Source: a virus. From it: DNA of 64,000 bases. Under the pieces are notes generated by a model, which saw only the letters and a program-made list of their open reading frames with translations, searched no databases and was not told where the DNA came from. Position numbers and translations under genes: made by a program. The stretch lies in IMG/VR virus record IMGVR_UViG_3300020463_000009, positions 1-64,000 of that record, one strand, 5' to 3'. Shown piece by piece: positions 1-7,925 of the stretch (its first letter is position 1; each line of letters starts with the position of its first letter).

Positions 1-71
1 TTCTTGGCACCAGCCATCAAGTTTTTAATTCCTTCGTCAAGTGTTTTAGCAGTTTGATTTACGATTGTCAT
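1..71 (-). CDS. Partial small protein, N-terminus only
   Basis: The first 23 codons of a minus-strand gene running off the left edge. It starts MTIVNQTAKTLDEG and the start codon at 71-69 is preceded by an AAAAAGGAC ribosome-binding sequence of the same form as the next gene upstream (AAAGGAC). The visible part is hydrophilic and helical in character. It probably shares a transcript with the small membrane protein at 92-274. I do not recognise it and assign no function. Confidence 0.5.
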   Translation of the reverse strand, partial: MTIVNQTAKTLDEGIKNLMAGAK

Positions 72-91
72 AGTGTTGTCCTTTTTGTTAG

Positions 92-274
92 TTATTGAGT
101 TTTAAGCATTAAAAATCCACCAGATATCATCAATGCCATACCGCCTAAAGCGTACATAAACATTTCTAATAGTGAATTTGCATTTTCCATACATTTACCA
201 TCACAATCGCCAGCAGAACCAGCCATCATTGCAATTCCTATAAATATAAGGGTTGAAGAAATAATAGTTTTCAT
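92..274 (-). CDS. Small two-segment membrane protein, hypothetical
   Basis: A 60-residue protein starting MKTIISSTL. I chose the start at 274 rather than an in-frame ATG 39 nt upstream because AAAGGAC lies just before it and because the downstream partial gene has the same leader form (AGGACA-N5-ATG). Residues 1-19 form a hydrophobic segment resembling a signal anchor, residues 20-30 hold two Cys (GDCDGKC), and residues 38-56 form a second hydrophobic segment. It is therefore probably an inner-membrane hairpin with a short Cys-bearing loop. The function is unknown. Strand and sigma70-like promoter suggest expression before the late structural genes. Confidence 0.5.
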   Translation of the reverse strand: MKTIISSTLIFIGIAMMAGSAGDCDGKCMENANSLLEMFMYALGGMALMISGGFLMLKTQ

Positions 275-303
275 AGTGTTTTGTCCTTTCATATTATAGA
301 ACC

Positions 304-332
304 AGTATACCACAGCTAATTATAGAAAGCAA
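304..332 (-). promoter_or_regulatory. Sigma70-like (early) promoter, minus strand
   Basis: On the minus strand, a -35 TTGCTT (332-327) and a -10 TATACT (309-304) are separated by 17 bases, with a TG one base before the -10 (extended -10). It lies about 30 bp upstream of the start at 274 and would transcribe the two left-end genes leftward. The late genes in the window instead have TATAAATA, so this is likely read by unmodified host polymerase. Confidence 0.5.
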
Positions 333-349
333 GCATAAAATTCAAAAAA

Positions 350-553
350 ATGCATAAAAAAACCCTTATAAATCAACGCTTTTTAATTTTTTTTGTTCTA
401 GTTTCGTTCTTTTTTACGATTTCCTGCTCAAAAAACGTTGAAAATTGCGAATATTCGCCGGATTTCGAAATAAACAGCGAATCACTTAGCGAATCACTTG
501 ACGGAATTATTCAAATTGAGAAAATGCGAGCAAAAGCTCGTTGTAGTTTTTAA
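350..553 (+). CDS. Small predicted lipoprotein
   Basis: A 67-residue protein with a basic N-terminus (MHKKTLINQR), a hydrophobic stretch at about residues 11-25, and a lipobox-like TISC ending at Cys26, followed by a short acidic/Ser-rich tail of about 40 residues. This is the architecture of a lipoprotein exported to the outer membrane. Phage lipoproteins of this size can be outer spanins or superinfection-exclusion factors, but I see no Pro-rich Rz1 tail and no overlapping Rz gene, so no role is assigned. No clear Shine-Dalgarno precedes the start, so the start is uncertain. Confidence 0.45.
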   Translation: MHKKTLINQRFLIFFVLVSFFFTISCSKNVENCEYSPDFEINSESLSESLDGIIQIEKMRAKARCSF

Positions 554-557
554 AATA

Positions 558-573
558 CGCTAAAATTTTAGCG
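558..573. repeat. Perfect 16-bp palindrome beside a late promoter
   Basis: CGCTAAAATTTTAGCG is an exact palindrome in the gap between the lipoprotein gene and the Cys-rich peptide gene. Its right end touches the late-promoter-like GATAAATA at 573-580. As RNA it could form a 6-bp stem with an AAUU loop. No T-tract follows on either side, so it is not a classical intrinsic terminator. An operator or RNA-processing site is possible. Confidence 0.5.
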
Positions 574-580
574 ATAAATA
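573..580 (+). promoter_or_regulatory. Variant T4-type late promoter (GATAAATA)
   Basis: One mismatch from TATAAATA. It is followed by AAAAAAGGAAAATAAA and the start of the Cys-rich peptide at 601, the same spacing seen ahead of confirmed structural genes. Confidence 0.5.
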
Positions 581-600
581 GTATAAAAAAGGAAAATAAA

Positions 601-732
601 ATGGAACATTGCAAAAATTGTGGTCATAAACAACATTGTGGACAATCTTGTACACAGGAACACAAAGATGGCGACGGAAAAGACATATTAATATTATGTT
701 GCAATTCTTGTAGATGTGATAAATGTAAATAA
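601..732 (+). CDS. Cys-rich 43-aa peptide (zinc-binding-like)
   Basis: A 43-residue protein with nine cysteines (positions 4, 7, 13, 17, 33, 34, 37, 39, 42) and four histidines (3, 9, 12, 21). The pattern is CxxC near the start and a C-terminal CCxxCxCxxC cluster, typical of a metal-binding peptide or a very small zinc ribbon. It has a good ribosome-binding site (AAAAGGAAAATAAA-ATG) and a late-type promoter at 573-580. I do not recognise a family. Metal sequestration or a structural zinc knuckle are the obvious options. Confidence 0.6.
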   Translation: MEHCKNCGHKQHCGQSCTQEHKDGDGKDILILCCNSCRCDKCK

Positions 733-741
733 TGAGGAATT

Positions 742-1023
742 ATGGCAAAAATGAGAATATTTAAGTTTTGGAATGAAGCAGGTCTCGAAAAAGAGAAAGA
801 GGCAATGAGTTTGAAGAAAGCTACAATGTCTGTACAAGGTGATTTTAAAGATGATATTATAGGAGTTGAGTTTACTAGTAAAAAAGGTAAAAAAATTGAA
901 ACTTCAATAAGAATCCCGATAGGTAGAAAAATAAGAGAAAATGCAATATTAGAAAAGAAGAGATTGGCAATGAAAGCGGCTAGAGAAGCGAAAGAAAAAA
1001 GCAGATATGCCAGCAATAGTTAG
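742..1023 (+). CDS. Hypothetical basic protein upstream of PAAR gene
   Basis: A 93-residue basic protein starting MAKMRIFKFW, with a GAGGAATT ribosome-binding site. It has a globular-looking middle (residues 30-60, including a KKGKK run) and a highly charged helical C-terminus (residues 65-90). It lies 9 bp after the Cys-rich peptide and overlaps the PAAR gene by 17 bp, so the two are probably translationally coupled. No family recognised. Position at the head of the baseplate operon suggests a small virion or assembly protein, which is inference. Confidence 0.6.
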   Translation: MAKMRIFKFWNEAGLEKEKEAMSLKKATMSVQGDFKDDIIGVEFTSKKGKKIETSIRIPIGRKIRENAILEKKRLAMKAAREAKEKSRYASNS

Positions 1024-1309
1024 AAAAGGCGATACTCTAACAACAGGTCACGCTTGTGTAAGTACAACTACACTTAATACACCTGGACAATCAACCGTTT
1101 TTGCAAATAACATATTAGTTGCAAGAATAGGCGACCCTACCGTAGCACACCCAAATCCGCCAGTACCAATATGTCCTAATCACGTTGCAACCGTTAACGC
1201 AGGTTCGCCAAACGTCTATGTTGTTGGTATTAGAGTAGGTAGAATTGGTGATAGTGCAGACGCAGGCGCTATGATTAGTGGTTCGCCAAATGTTTTTGCA
1301 AATGGCTAG
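1007..1309 (+). CDS. PAAR-domain spike-tip protein (gp5.4-like)
   Basis: A 100-residue PAAR-repeat protein, starting MPAIVRKGDTLTTGHAC. PAAR proteins form the sharp cone on the tail central spike (T4 gp5.4 on gp5) and bind a metal ion at the tip. Visible features are the start with GH at residues 14-15, the repeated short beta turns GDPT, GSPNV and GRIGD, and a Cys/His pair near residues 56-59 (CPNH) that could complete the metal site. Length matches T4 gp5.4 and other single-domain PAAR tips. It overlaps the preceding small gene and sits directly before gp25, the expected baseplate setting. Confidence 0.9.
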   Translation: MPAIVRKGDTLTTGHACVSTTTLNTPGQSTVFANNILVARIGDPTVAHPNPPVPICPNHVATVNAGSPNVYVVGIRVGRIGDSADAGAMISGSPNVFANG

Positions 1310-1317
1310 TAAAAACA

Positions 1318-1325
1318 TATAAATA
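1318..1325 (+). promoter_or_regulatory. T4-type late promoter for gp25-gp6 unit
   Basis: Exact TATAAATA lying 8 bp before the gp25 start at 1334. With the usual start point 5-7 bases downstream of the motif, the 5' leader would be only a few nucleotides. Confidence 0.75.
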
Positions 1326-1333
1326 TTAGCGTT

Positions 1334-1759
1334 ATGGCACAATACGACTCGGCATTTAAAAGTAATTCTAAAAGAAACGTAAGAAAGTTTAGTGATATAG
1401 ACTTAAGCTTTACTAGAAATTTGGTTACAAGTGATGTTGTACAAGTTGAAGATGTAATCTCTGTAAAAAGAGCAGTTAAAAATTTAGTTCAAACTGGTTT
1501 TTACGAAAGACCATTTCAACCAGAATTAGGTTGTGGTATTAGAGAATTATTATTTGAAAACTTTACACCAATGACTAAAATCTTTCTTCAAAAAAAGATT
1601 GAAGAGGTATTAATTAATTTTGAACCAAGAGTTAATTTAACTAGTGTTAATGTTGATGATGACCAAGATGGTAATAGATTAGTTGTTGATATAAATTTTT
1701 ATGTAGTAGGAATACCCGGTCCACAAACGGTGCAGACTTTTTTACAAAGGTTAAGATAA
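1334..1759 (+). CDS. 25: Baseplate wedge subunit gp25
   Basis: A 141-residue GPW/gp25-family protein (T4 gp25 is 132 residues). It is a core wedge component that, with gp6 and gp53, ties the wedge to the central hub. The sequence shows the family signature: a middle segment with VKRAVKNLVQTGFYERPFQPELGCGIRELLFE around residues 46-77, and the closing strand ending in the VDINFYVV segment. It is followed after one base by gp6, as in T4-like phages, and preceded by a late promoter. Confident call from the signature and the gene order. Confidence 0.95.
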   Translation: MAQYDSAFKSNSKRNVRKFSDIDLSFTRNLVTSDVVQVEDVISVKRAVKNLVQTGFYERPFQPELGCGIRELLFENFTPMTKIFLQKKIEEVLINFEPRVNLTSVNVDDDQDGNRLVVDINFYVVGIPGPQTVQTFLQRLR

Positions 1760-1760
1760 G

Positions 1761-3617
1761 ATGGCAAATAGCAAGTTAATAGTTTCAGATTTAGATTTTG
1801 ACGCAATCAAAACAAACTTAAAAACATTTTTACAAAGTCAAACACAATTTCAAGATTATGATTTTGAAGGTTCAGGTCTTTCAATCTTAATTGATTTACT
1901 ATCTTACAATACTCACTATATGGCTTATCTTGCCAATATGTCAACTAATGAATTATATCTTGATAGTGCCGATATTAGAAACAATATTGTATCATTAGCA
2001 AAAATGTTAGGTTATACTCCTAACTCACCAAGAGCACCTAGAGCTTCAATCAATATTGTTGTTAATGACGGTTCAGGTACTTCAATTACAATGGCAAAAG
2101 GTACTACTTTTATTTCAAGTGTAAATGAAACCTCTTATCAATATGTAACCAACGAAGATATTACTTCAACACCTGTTGATGGTGTTTATACTTTTTCAAA
2201 TGTAAATTTATATGAGGGTACTTTAGTTAAGTTTAAATATACGGTTGATGAAACAGACGTTGACCAAAAATTTGTAATACCTAGTGAGAACGCAGATACT
2301 TCAACTTTAAAAGTTACCGTACAAAATTCAAGTACAGATACAACACTTACAACTTATTCTTTATCAAGTGGATATAGTGGTGTTGGTTCAGATACAAAAG
2401 CATATTTTATTCAAGAAACAACAGATGGTAAATTTGAAGTTTATTTTGGTGACGGTGTTACCGGACAAAAACTAGTAAATGGTAATGTTGTAATTTTAGA
2501 ATATGTTGTTACCAATAAAACTGCTTCAAATGGTGCAACTACTTTTAATTTACAAGGTAGTGTTGGTGGTTTTACAGATACTACCATTACAACAAATTCA
2601 AATTCTCAAGGTGGTTCTGAAGCTGAAGATAATGAATCAGTTAAGTTCAATGCACCTTTAAATTTTGCGGCTCAAGATAGAGCGGTTACTACAACAGATT
2701 ATGAAACACTTGTAAAACAAATTTATCCTAACTCTTTATCAGTAAGTGCTTGGGGTGGTGAAGATGACGAAACGCCAAGATATGGTATTGTTAAGATTGC
2801 AATTAAGGCAGCTTCAGGTTCTACACTAACAGACCAAACTAAACTAGATATTGTAAACGGTTTAAAAAAATATAATGTTGCTTCTGTTAAACCAGAAATA
2901 GTTGACCCGGAAACTACTTCAATATTATTAACTTCTAATATTAAGTATGACGCTAAATCTACAACTAAATCAGCAACAACTTTAAAATCAGATGTTATTA
3001 ATACAATAACAAATTATAATACAGGCACATTACAAAAATTTGATGGTGTTTTTAGACATTCTAAATTAACAGGACTAATAGACAATACAGACGCAAGTTT
3101 ACTATCGAATATTACTACTTTAAAAATTAGAAAAAACTTTACACCAATAATTAACTCTGCTACAAAATATGATATTTACTTTAGAAATGCATTATACAAT
3201 CCTCATTCAGGACACAACTCAGCTGCTGGTGGTATTTTAAGTTCAACAGGATTTAAAGTAGCTTCAGACGCAACTAATGAAATGTTTTTAGATGATGATG
3301 GTCAAGGTAACGTAAGAAGATATTATCTAGTAAGTGGTGTTAAAACTTATGCTGATAGTACGCAAGGTACTATTAATTATGCAACTGGTCAGGTAACTTT
3401 AAATTTATTGAACATAGCTTCTATATCAAATATTAGAGGAGCTGCTTCAACAATTATAGAGTTAACGGTTACGCCATCTTCAAATGATGTAATTCCTGTA
3501 AGAGACCAGATTGTAGAAATAGATGTAGCAAATTCTTTAATTACCGTAGAAGAGGATACTTTTGTTGGTGGTGCTGCCGAAGCAGGTGTCGGTTATTCAA
3601 CTAGCTCAAGTTATTAA
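1761..3617 (+). CDS. 6: Baseplate wedge subunit gp6
   Basis: A 618-residue protein (T4 gp6 is 660). gp6 dimers form the continuous inner ring of the baseplate. The N-terminus (DLDFDAIKTNLKTFLQSQ; then SGLSILIDLLSYNTHYMAYLAN around residues 38-60) and the segment DRAVTTTDYETLVKQIYPN around residues 307-325 are the strong signatures of the gp6/J-like baseplate family. It starts one base after gp25 and is followed 6 bases later by the next structural gene. Both context and motifs fit. Confidence 0.93.
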   Translation: MANSKLIVSDLDFDAIKTNLKTFLQSQTQFQDYDFEGSGLSILIDLLSYNTHYMAYLANMSTNELYLDSADIRNNIVSLAKMLGYTPNSPRAPRASINIVVNDGSGTSITMAKGTTFISSVNETSYQYVTNEDITSTPVDGVYTFSNVNLYEGTLVKFKYTVDETDVDQKFVIPSENADTSTLKVTVQNSSTDTTLTTYSLSSGYSGVGSDTKAYFIQETTDGKFEVYFGDGVTGQKLVNGNVVILEYVVTNKTASNGATTFNLQGSVGGFTDTTITTNSNSQGGSEAEDNESVKFNAPLNFAAQDRAVTTTDYETLVKQIYPNSLSVSAWGGEDDETPRYGIVKIAIKAASGSTLTDQTKLDIVNGLKKYNVASVKPEIVDPETTSILLTSNIKYDAKSTTKSATTLKSDVINTITNYNTGTLQKFDGVFRHSKLTGLIDNTDASLLSNITTLKIRKNFTPIINSATKYDIYFRNALYNPHSGHNSAAGGILSSTGFKVASDATNEMFLDDDGQGNVRRYYLVSGVKTYADSTQGTINYATGQVTLNLLNIASISNIRGAASTIIELTVTPSSNDVIPVRDQIVEIDVANSLITVEEDTFVGGAAEAGVGYSTSSSY

Positions 3618-3623
3618 TGATAA

Positions 3624-6266
3624 ATGGCAAAGTTTAATGAAAAAATATCAACTATACTTAACAGCCAAATTCCAGAATTTGTTATTGCTGACCACCCAAA
3701 GTTTGCCGAATTTCTAAAAGTCTATTATCAATTATTAGAATCAGCCGAATTACAAGTTAAAGATGTTCAAAACACCGTTGGTGTTTTAATTGAAACTGAA
3801 ACAGGTCAAAATAATAATATAGTATTAAACTCAACTAGAATAGGAAGTGCCATAACTTCTATTGATGAGGGTGATAAAATATTATTAGAAGAAACTGGTT
3901 ATGGTAAATTTATTGTAGGTGAAACCGTAAAAGGTCAAACTTCAGGTGCAGAGGCAAAAGTATTGTCTGAAGATTTGGCGAATGGTAGATTAATAATATC
4001 TGCTAATGATAAATTTATTACAAATGAAATTATAAACGGATTAGAATCTATAGCTTCTGCTACAATCTCAAATTACAGACCACAACCTGTTCAAAATATT
4101 TCCGACCTTGTAAACTTTAGAGACCCCGATAAAGCAATCGAATCTTTTTTAAGTAATTTTAGAAATGAATTTTTAGCAACTTTACCTGAAGTATTAGATA
4201 ACGAAGTTGATAAAAGAAACTTAATTAAAAATGTTAAGTCATTATATAAAGCAAAAGGTACTGCCGCTGGTCACGCATTATTTTTTAGATTGTTATTTAA
4301 TGAAACAACTGAAACACTTTATCCTAGAGAAAACTTATTAAAAGCTTCAGATGGTAATTTTGACTCTTTAAAAATTTTAAGAATTATTGAAAGAGTAGGA
4401 AACACCGAAGGATTAATCGGTAGAACAATTACTGGTAAAGATTCAAAGGCAACTGCTGTTATTGAAAACTTAGCTAGATTTCAATTAGGTAATGATACAA
4501 TTACAGAATTGATTGTTAACAAAGATACTATTAACGGTACTTTTCAAGTTGGCGAAGAAGTATCAGGAACAGCAAGTGATACAGATGACTATTTTATTTT
4601 AGCAGATATAACAGGAATACCTGGTACAAAAACTATTACAAATAACGGTTCACTATATAAAAAATCTGATGGTATTAAAGTTTCAGGTGGTGGAGAAAAT
4701 GCTTTATTTCAAATATCAGAAATAGGAACAGGTGAGATTGATGAAATTGTTTTAGATACTCCTGGTTCTGGTTATGCTATTGGTGATGTAATTAATTTTA
4801 ATAATGATAATACTTTTGGTGCTAACGCTTCAGGTTTTGTTAGTATTGTTACCGGTAGTTTTGTTGACCAAAATGGAAAAATTGACCCACCTGACGGAAC
4901 AGAGGATAGACTTATATTAGAAGATGAAACAACTTCAGGTGATTCATATTCAGGTAGTGAGATTGTACAAGAAACAAATACTATTTCACCAATAGTTCCA
5001 GGTTTTGCAAATTCAGCCGATAATGTTATTGGAGAAATTACAAAAATATTTTTATCTAATTCAGGAAGTGGTTATCAAACAACACCTGTTTTAACAATTA
5101 CTACTTCAGGTGGAACAAATGGTAAAGTAAAAGCCTTTGGTAAAAATATAGGTTCTATTGAAGGTATTAATACAATTGAACACGGTAAAAAATATGAAAC
5201 TTCACCAGCACCAACATTATCTTTCTTTCAAAACATATTAGTAGGTTCTCAAACAGGTAGTTTTACCACAGGAAATACTTTTACTACTTCAGGAAGTAAA
5301 TCAGGTAAAATAGAAATATTGGATCCTGATAGAGGAATTTTAAAATTAAGTAATGTTGTAGGCGGAACAATAGCAATTGGTGAAACAATAACTTCTCAAT
5401 CAGGTGGTACTGCTAAAGTAATAAAAAATAATTTAGCTTCTGCTACCGTAGATGTTGTACCTGTAACCGATACAGATGGTGAATATCTTGACGAAGTTGG
5501 TAAACTTTCTGAAAGTACAATGAGAGTACAAGATAGTTTATACTACCAAGATTTTTCTTATGTAATTAAAGTTGGTCAATCAATCAATGCTTGGCGTAAT
5601 GCATTTAAAAAAACAATGCACACTTCAGGTTTTTATTTTACAGGACAAGTAAACGTTTCAACTAGACTAAACGCACAATTACAATCACCAGTTCTTGGTT
5701 CTGTTTCAGGTGTATCTGATAGTCCATTTATGAGATTAATCAATACTCTATTCTCTACAATATTTGGTAGAAGATTAGGAACAAATACTGACGGAACAAC
5801 AAAGAGAACAAACCCATTATCAAGTGGTGCTATAGATAGCGACGCTACTACTCACGAACATTTTAGTAATAATCAAAGAGACGTAACCTTAACTAGAGAG
5901 CCAATAGTTATTGATTATACTAGTAGAGTAAGAAGACTAATATCAGATGGTACTACAACTTATAATGTTAAATCTGGTCACGCATACGCAGGACCAAGAT
6001 ATACATTTTTAAATAAAAATGCACAAACCATTTACAATCTAGCAGGTTATAATGTTCAGGCTTTTAATGATATTAAGATTATAGGAACAAGAACAGGTTT
6101 AGATGGTAAATCAGCAGTTTTTCTTGCGTCTTCTAATGAATTTGGTAGAAACTTGAAAAGTAATTTTACGATACCAGCCACTATCGCAACAAACAAAAAT
6201 GACTTCTCAAATACAATTACCAACTTCAGCGCTACAACTGCTACGTTTGACGACACAACGCCTTAA
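3624..6266 (+). CDS. Large baseplate/tail structural protein (gp7 position)
   Basis: An 880-residue virion protein. The N-terminus (IPEFVIADHPKFAEFLKVYY, residues 17-36) resembles a domain widespread in structural proteins of marine T4-like phages. The middle holds several beta-rich modules of the form GExI/V-x-G-xxSGAxAxV (near residues 97-115, 308-325 and 580-600), a motif also present in the 2092-aa protein and gp8 here. Between gp6 and gp8 it occupies the T4 gp7 position, but I see no clear gp7 sequence signature, so gp7 is a positional suggestion only. It probably acts as a peripheral wedge or fibre-attachment protein. Confidence 0.75.
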   Translation: MAKFNEKISTILNSQIPEFVIADHPKFAEFLKVYYQLLESAELQVKDVQNTVGVLIETETGQNNNIVLNSTRIGSAITSIDEGDKILLEETGYGKFIVGETVKGQTSGAEAKVLSEDLANGRLIISANDKFITNEIINGLESIASATISNYRPQPVQNISDLVNFRDPDKAIESFLSNFRNEFLATLPEVLDNEVDKRNLIKNVKSLYKAKGTAAGHALFFRLLFNETTETLYPRENLLKASDGNFDSLKILRIIERVGNTEGLIGRTITGKDSKATAVIENLARFQLGNDTITELIVNKDTINGTFQVGEEVSGTASDTDDYFILADITGIPGTKTITNNGSLYKKSDGIKVSGGGENALFQISEIGTGEIDEIVLDTPGSGYAIGDVINFNNDNTFGANASGFVSIVTGSFVDQNGKIDPPDGTEDRLILEDETTSGDSYSGSEIVQETNTISPIVPGFANSADNVIGEITKIFLSNSGSGYQTTPVLTITTSGGTNGKVKAFGKNIGSIEGINTIEHGKKYETSPAPTLSFFQNILVGSQTGSFTTGNTFTTSGSKSGKIEILDPDRGILKLSNVVGGTIAIGETITSQSGGTAKVIKNNLASATVDVVPVTDTDGEYLDEVGKLSESTMRVQDSLYYQDFSYVIKVGQSINAWRNAFKKTMHTSGFYFTGQVNVSTRLNAQLQSPVLGSVSGVSDSPFMRLINTLFSTIFGRRLGTNTDGTTKRTNPLSSGAIDSDATTHEHFSNNQRDVTLTREPIVIDYTSRVRRLISDGTTTYNVKSGHAYAGPRYTFLNKNAQTIYNLAGYNVQAFNDIKIIGTRTGLDGKSAVFLASSNEFGRNLKSNFTIPATIATNKNDFSNTITNFSATTATFDDTTP

Positions 6267-6273
6267 AAATGAT

Positions 6274-6281
6274 TATAAATA
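6274..6281 (+). promoter_or_regulatory. T4-type late promoter
   Basis: Exact TATAAATA 16 bp before the fibre gene start at 6298, in a 31-bp intergenic gap. Confidence 0.75.
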
Positions 6282-6297
6282 GTAGAGAGATTTAAAT

Positions 6298-7887
6298 ATG
6301 CCAAAAAGTACAATAAATTTAGGAAGTTCACCCAATGACGGTACAGGTTCTAACCTACGAACCGGTGGTACTATCATTAACAATAACTTTAATGAGTTAT
6401 ATACAAATTTAGGTGATGGTACTAATTTAAAACCATACATTGATTTTGCAGATGATTCATCTACAACGTTAAGAACAAACATAGGTAACCCTATAACTAT
6501 TGAGGGTGGCTTAGGTATTGATACAGCGGTAACTTCAGGTAAATTTCAAATTAAAGTAAATGCTTCAGTATTAACGGCAACTGCTTCGGCAACTCTTACA
6601 AACAAAGCAATTTCTTTAACTAACAATACTCTTTCAGGAACATTAACAGAATTTAATACAGCAATAAGTGGTACAGATTTTTTATCAACAGACCAAACAC
6701 AAACGGTTACAAATAAAACAATCAATGGTTCACTAAACACATTATCAAATATTGCTAATAACTCACTTTCAAATTCAAGTATTACAATTAGAGATAATAC
6801 TTCAACAACAGATGTTGTAAATTTAGGAGAAACTTTATCTATATTAGGTACTGGTTCAGTATCTTCTACGGTAACAGGAAATACGGTAACTCTAAACGTA
6901 TCTAATTTATCTAACTCTGATTTATCAGGTAGTGCAGGTATAACAAATGCAAATTTAGCTAATTCTTCTTTAACAATTGGTAATACTTCAGTTGCTTTAG
7001 GAGCTACTTTATCTTCAGCAGGAAACTTAAACTTAACAGGTACTTCTTCATTATCTGGTTCAGGTAATATTGACCAAACAGGACAAGGTTCTAAAGTAAG
7101 ACATAACTTTGCTAACGTAGCAAGTTTCCCAACAGCAACAGATTATTCAGGTTTATTTGTTTTAGATGAAACAACATTAAAACCTCATATAGCAACAGCT
7201 TCAGGTTATATTAATATATTAACAGAGAATGATTCAGTATCAAGACACGCAGACGTATTTACAACTGGTATTTCTGATGGTAACGTTTTAAAATGGAATT
7301 CAGGTAATGCACGTTTTGAAGCAGGTGCAGAAGCCGGCGCAATGACGGTACAAGAAGAAGGTTCTTCTTTATCAACGGCAGCCACAACATTAAACTTTGT
7401 AGGTTCTGCTGTAACCGCTACAGGTTCAGGTGCAACAAAAACTATTACAATTACAGGTGGCGCAGTTGCATTAAACGATATTACAGATGTAACCAATACA
7501 TCACCAGTTGCAGGACACACTTTAGTTTATGATGGTTCAGGTTGGGTACAAGCAACAACACCAGTTTCTCAATTATTGGTAACTGCTAGTGGTTCAAGTG
7601 CTTACTTATTTACAGGTGCAGGTTTTCCGTCAACTTCATCTAATAACCCTACTTTACACTTGAAAAAAGGCAATACTTATTACTTTGTAAACAACTCTGG
7701 TGGTTCACATCCGTTTAGAATACAATCAACGACAGGTACAGGTGGTACAGCATATAATACTGGTGTTACCAATAATAATGCGGCTTCTGGTGCAATAATA
7801 TTTCACGTATCTATGGATACACCAGCGACTTTATATTATCAATGTACAAATCACGGAGCAATGCAAGGAACAATTAGTATAACATAG
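6298..7887 (+). CDS. Tail-fibre-like protein with C-terminal cupredoxin-like domain
   Basis: A 529-residue Ser/Thr/Asn-rich beta protein. The start (INLGSSPNDGTGSNLRTGG) followed by NNNFNEL is the common N-terminal motif of phage fibre proteins. Residues 60-430 are low-complexity triple-helix-like repeats. The C-terminal 90 residues form a cupredoxin-like domain: His471 in GGSHPF and Cys516-x2-His519-x2-Met522 in YYQCTNHGAM match the ligand order (His, Cys, His, Met) of type 1 copper proteins such as plastocyanin. Copper binding is inference. It is placed between the 880-aa protein and gp8 behind its own late promoter, so a baseplate-borne fibre or adhesin is likely. Confidence 0.75.
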   Translation: MPKSTINLGSSPNDGTGSNLRTGGTIINNNFNELYTNLGDGTNLKPYIDFADDSSTTLRTNIGNPITIEGGLGIDTAVTSGKFQIKVNASVLTATASATLTNKAISLTNNTLSGTLTEFNTAISGTDFLSTDQTQTVTNKTINGSLNTLSNIANNSLSNSSITIRDNTSTTDVVNLGETLSILGTGSVSSTVTGNTVTLNVSNLSNSDLSGSAGITNANLANSSLTIGNTSVALGATLSSAGNLNLTGTSSLSGSGNIDQTGQGSKVRHNFANVASFPTATDYSGLFVLDETTLKPHIATASGYINILTENDSVSRHADVFTTGISDGNVLKWNSGNARFEAGAEAGAMTVQEEGSSLSTAATTLNFVGSAVTATGSGATKTITITGGAVALNDITDVTNTSPVAGHTLVYDGSGWVQATTPVSQLLVTASGSSAYLFTGAGFPSTSSNNPTLHLKKGNTYYFVNNSGGSHPFRIQSTTGTGGTAYNTGVTNNNAASGAIIFHVSMDTPATLYYQCTNHGAMQGTISIT

Positions 7888-7897
7888 TAAAAAGTAT

Positions 7898-7905
7898 TAT
7901 AAATA
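7898..7905 (+). promoter_or_regulatory. T4-type late promoter for gp8
   Basis: Exact TATAAATA 20 bp before the gp8 start, followed by an AAGGAAAAAG ribosome-binding site. Confidence 0.75.
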
Positions 7906-7925
7906 TTGATTAAGGAAAAAGAAAT

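Noticed and set aside
350-553. Outer spanin (Rz1-like) call for the small lipoprotein
   Set aside because: Lacks a Pro-rich tail and an adjacent or embedded inner-spanin gene.
624-1016. Minus-strand open frame of 130 codons across the Cys-rich and 742 genes
   Set aside because: Opposite to two small genes with good ribosome-binding sites; composition is that of antisense Lys-rich coding sequence.
3624-6266. Calling the 880-residue protein gp7
   Set aside because: Position fits but no gp7-specific sequence signature was recognised; left as a structural protein in the gp7 position.
7206-7520. Minus-strand open frame (104 codons) inside the cupredoxin-like fibre
   Set aside because: Antisense of a confident gene; no promoter or ribosome-binding site.
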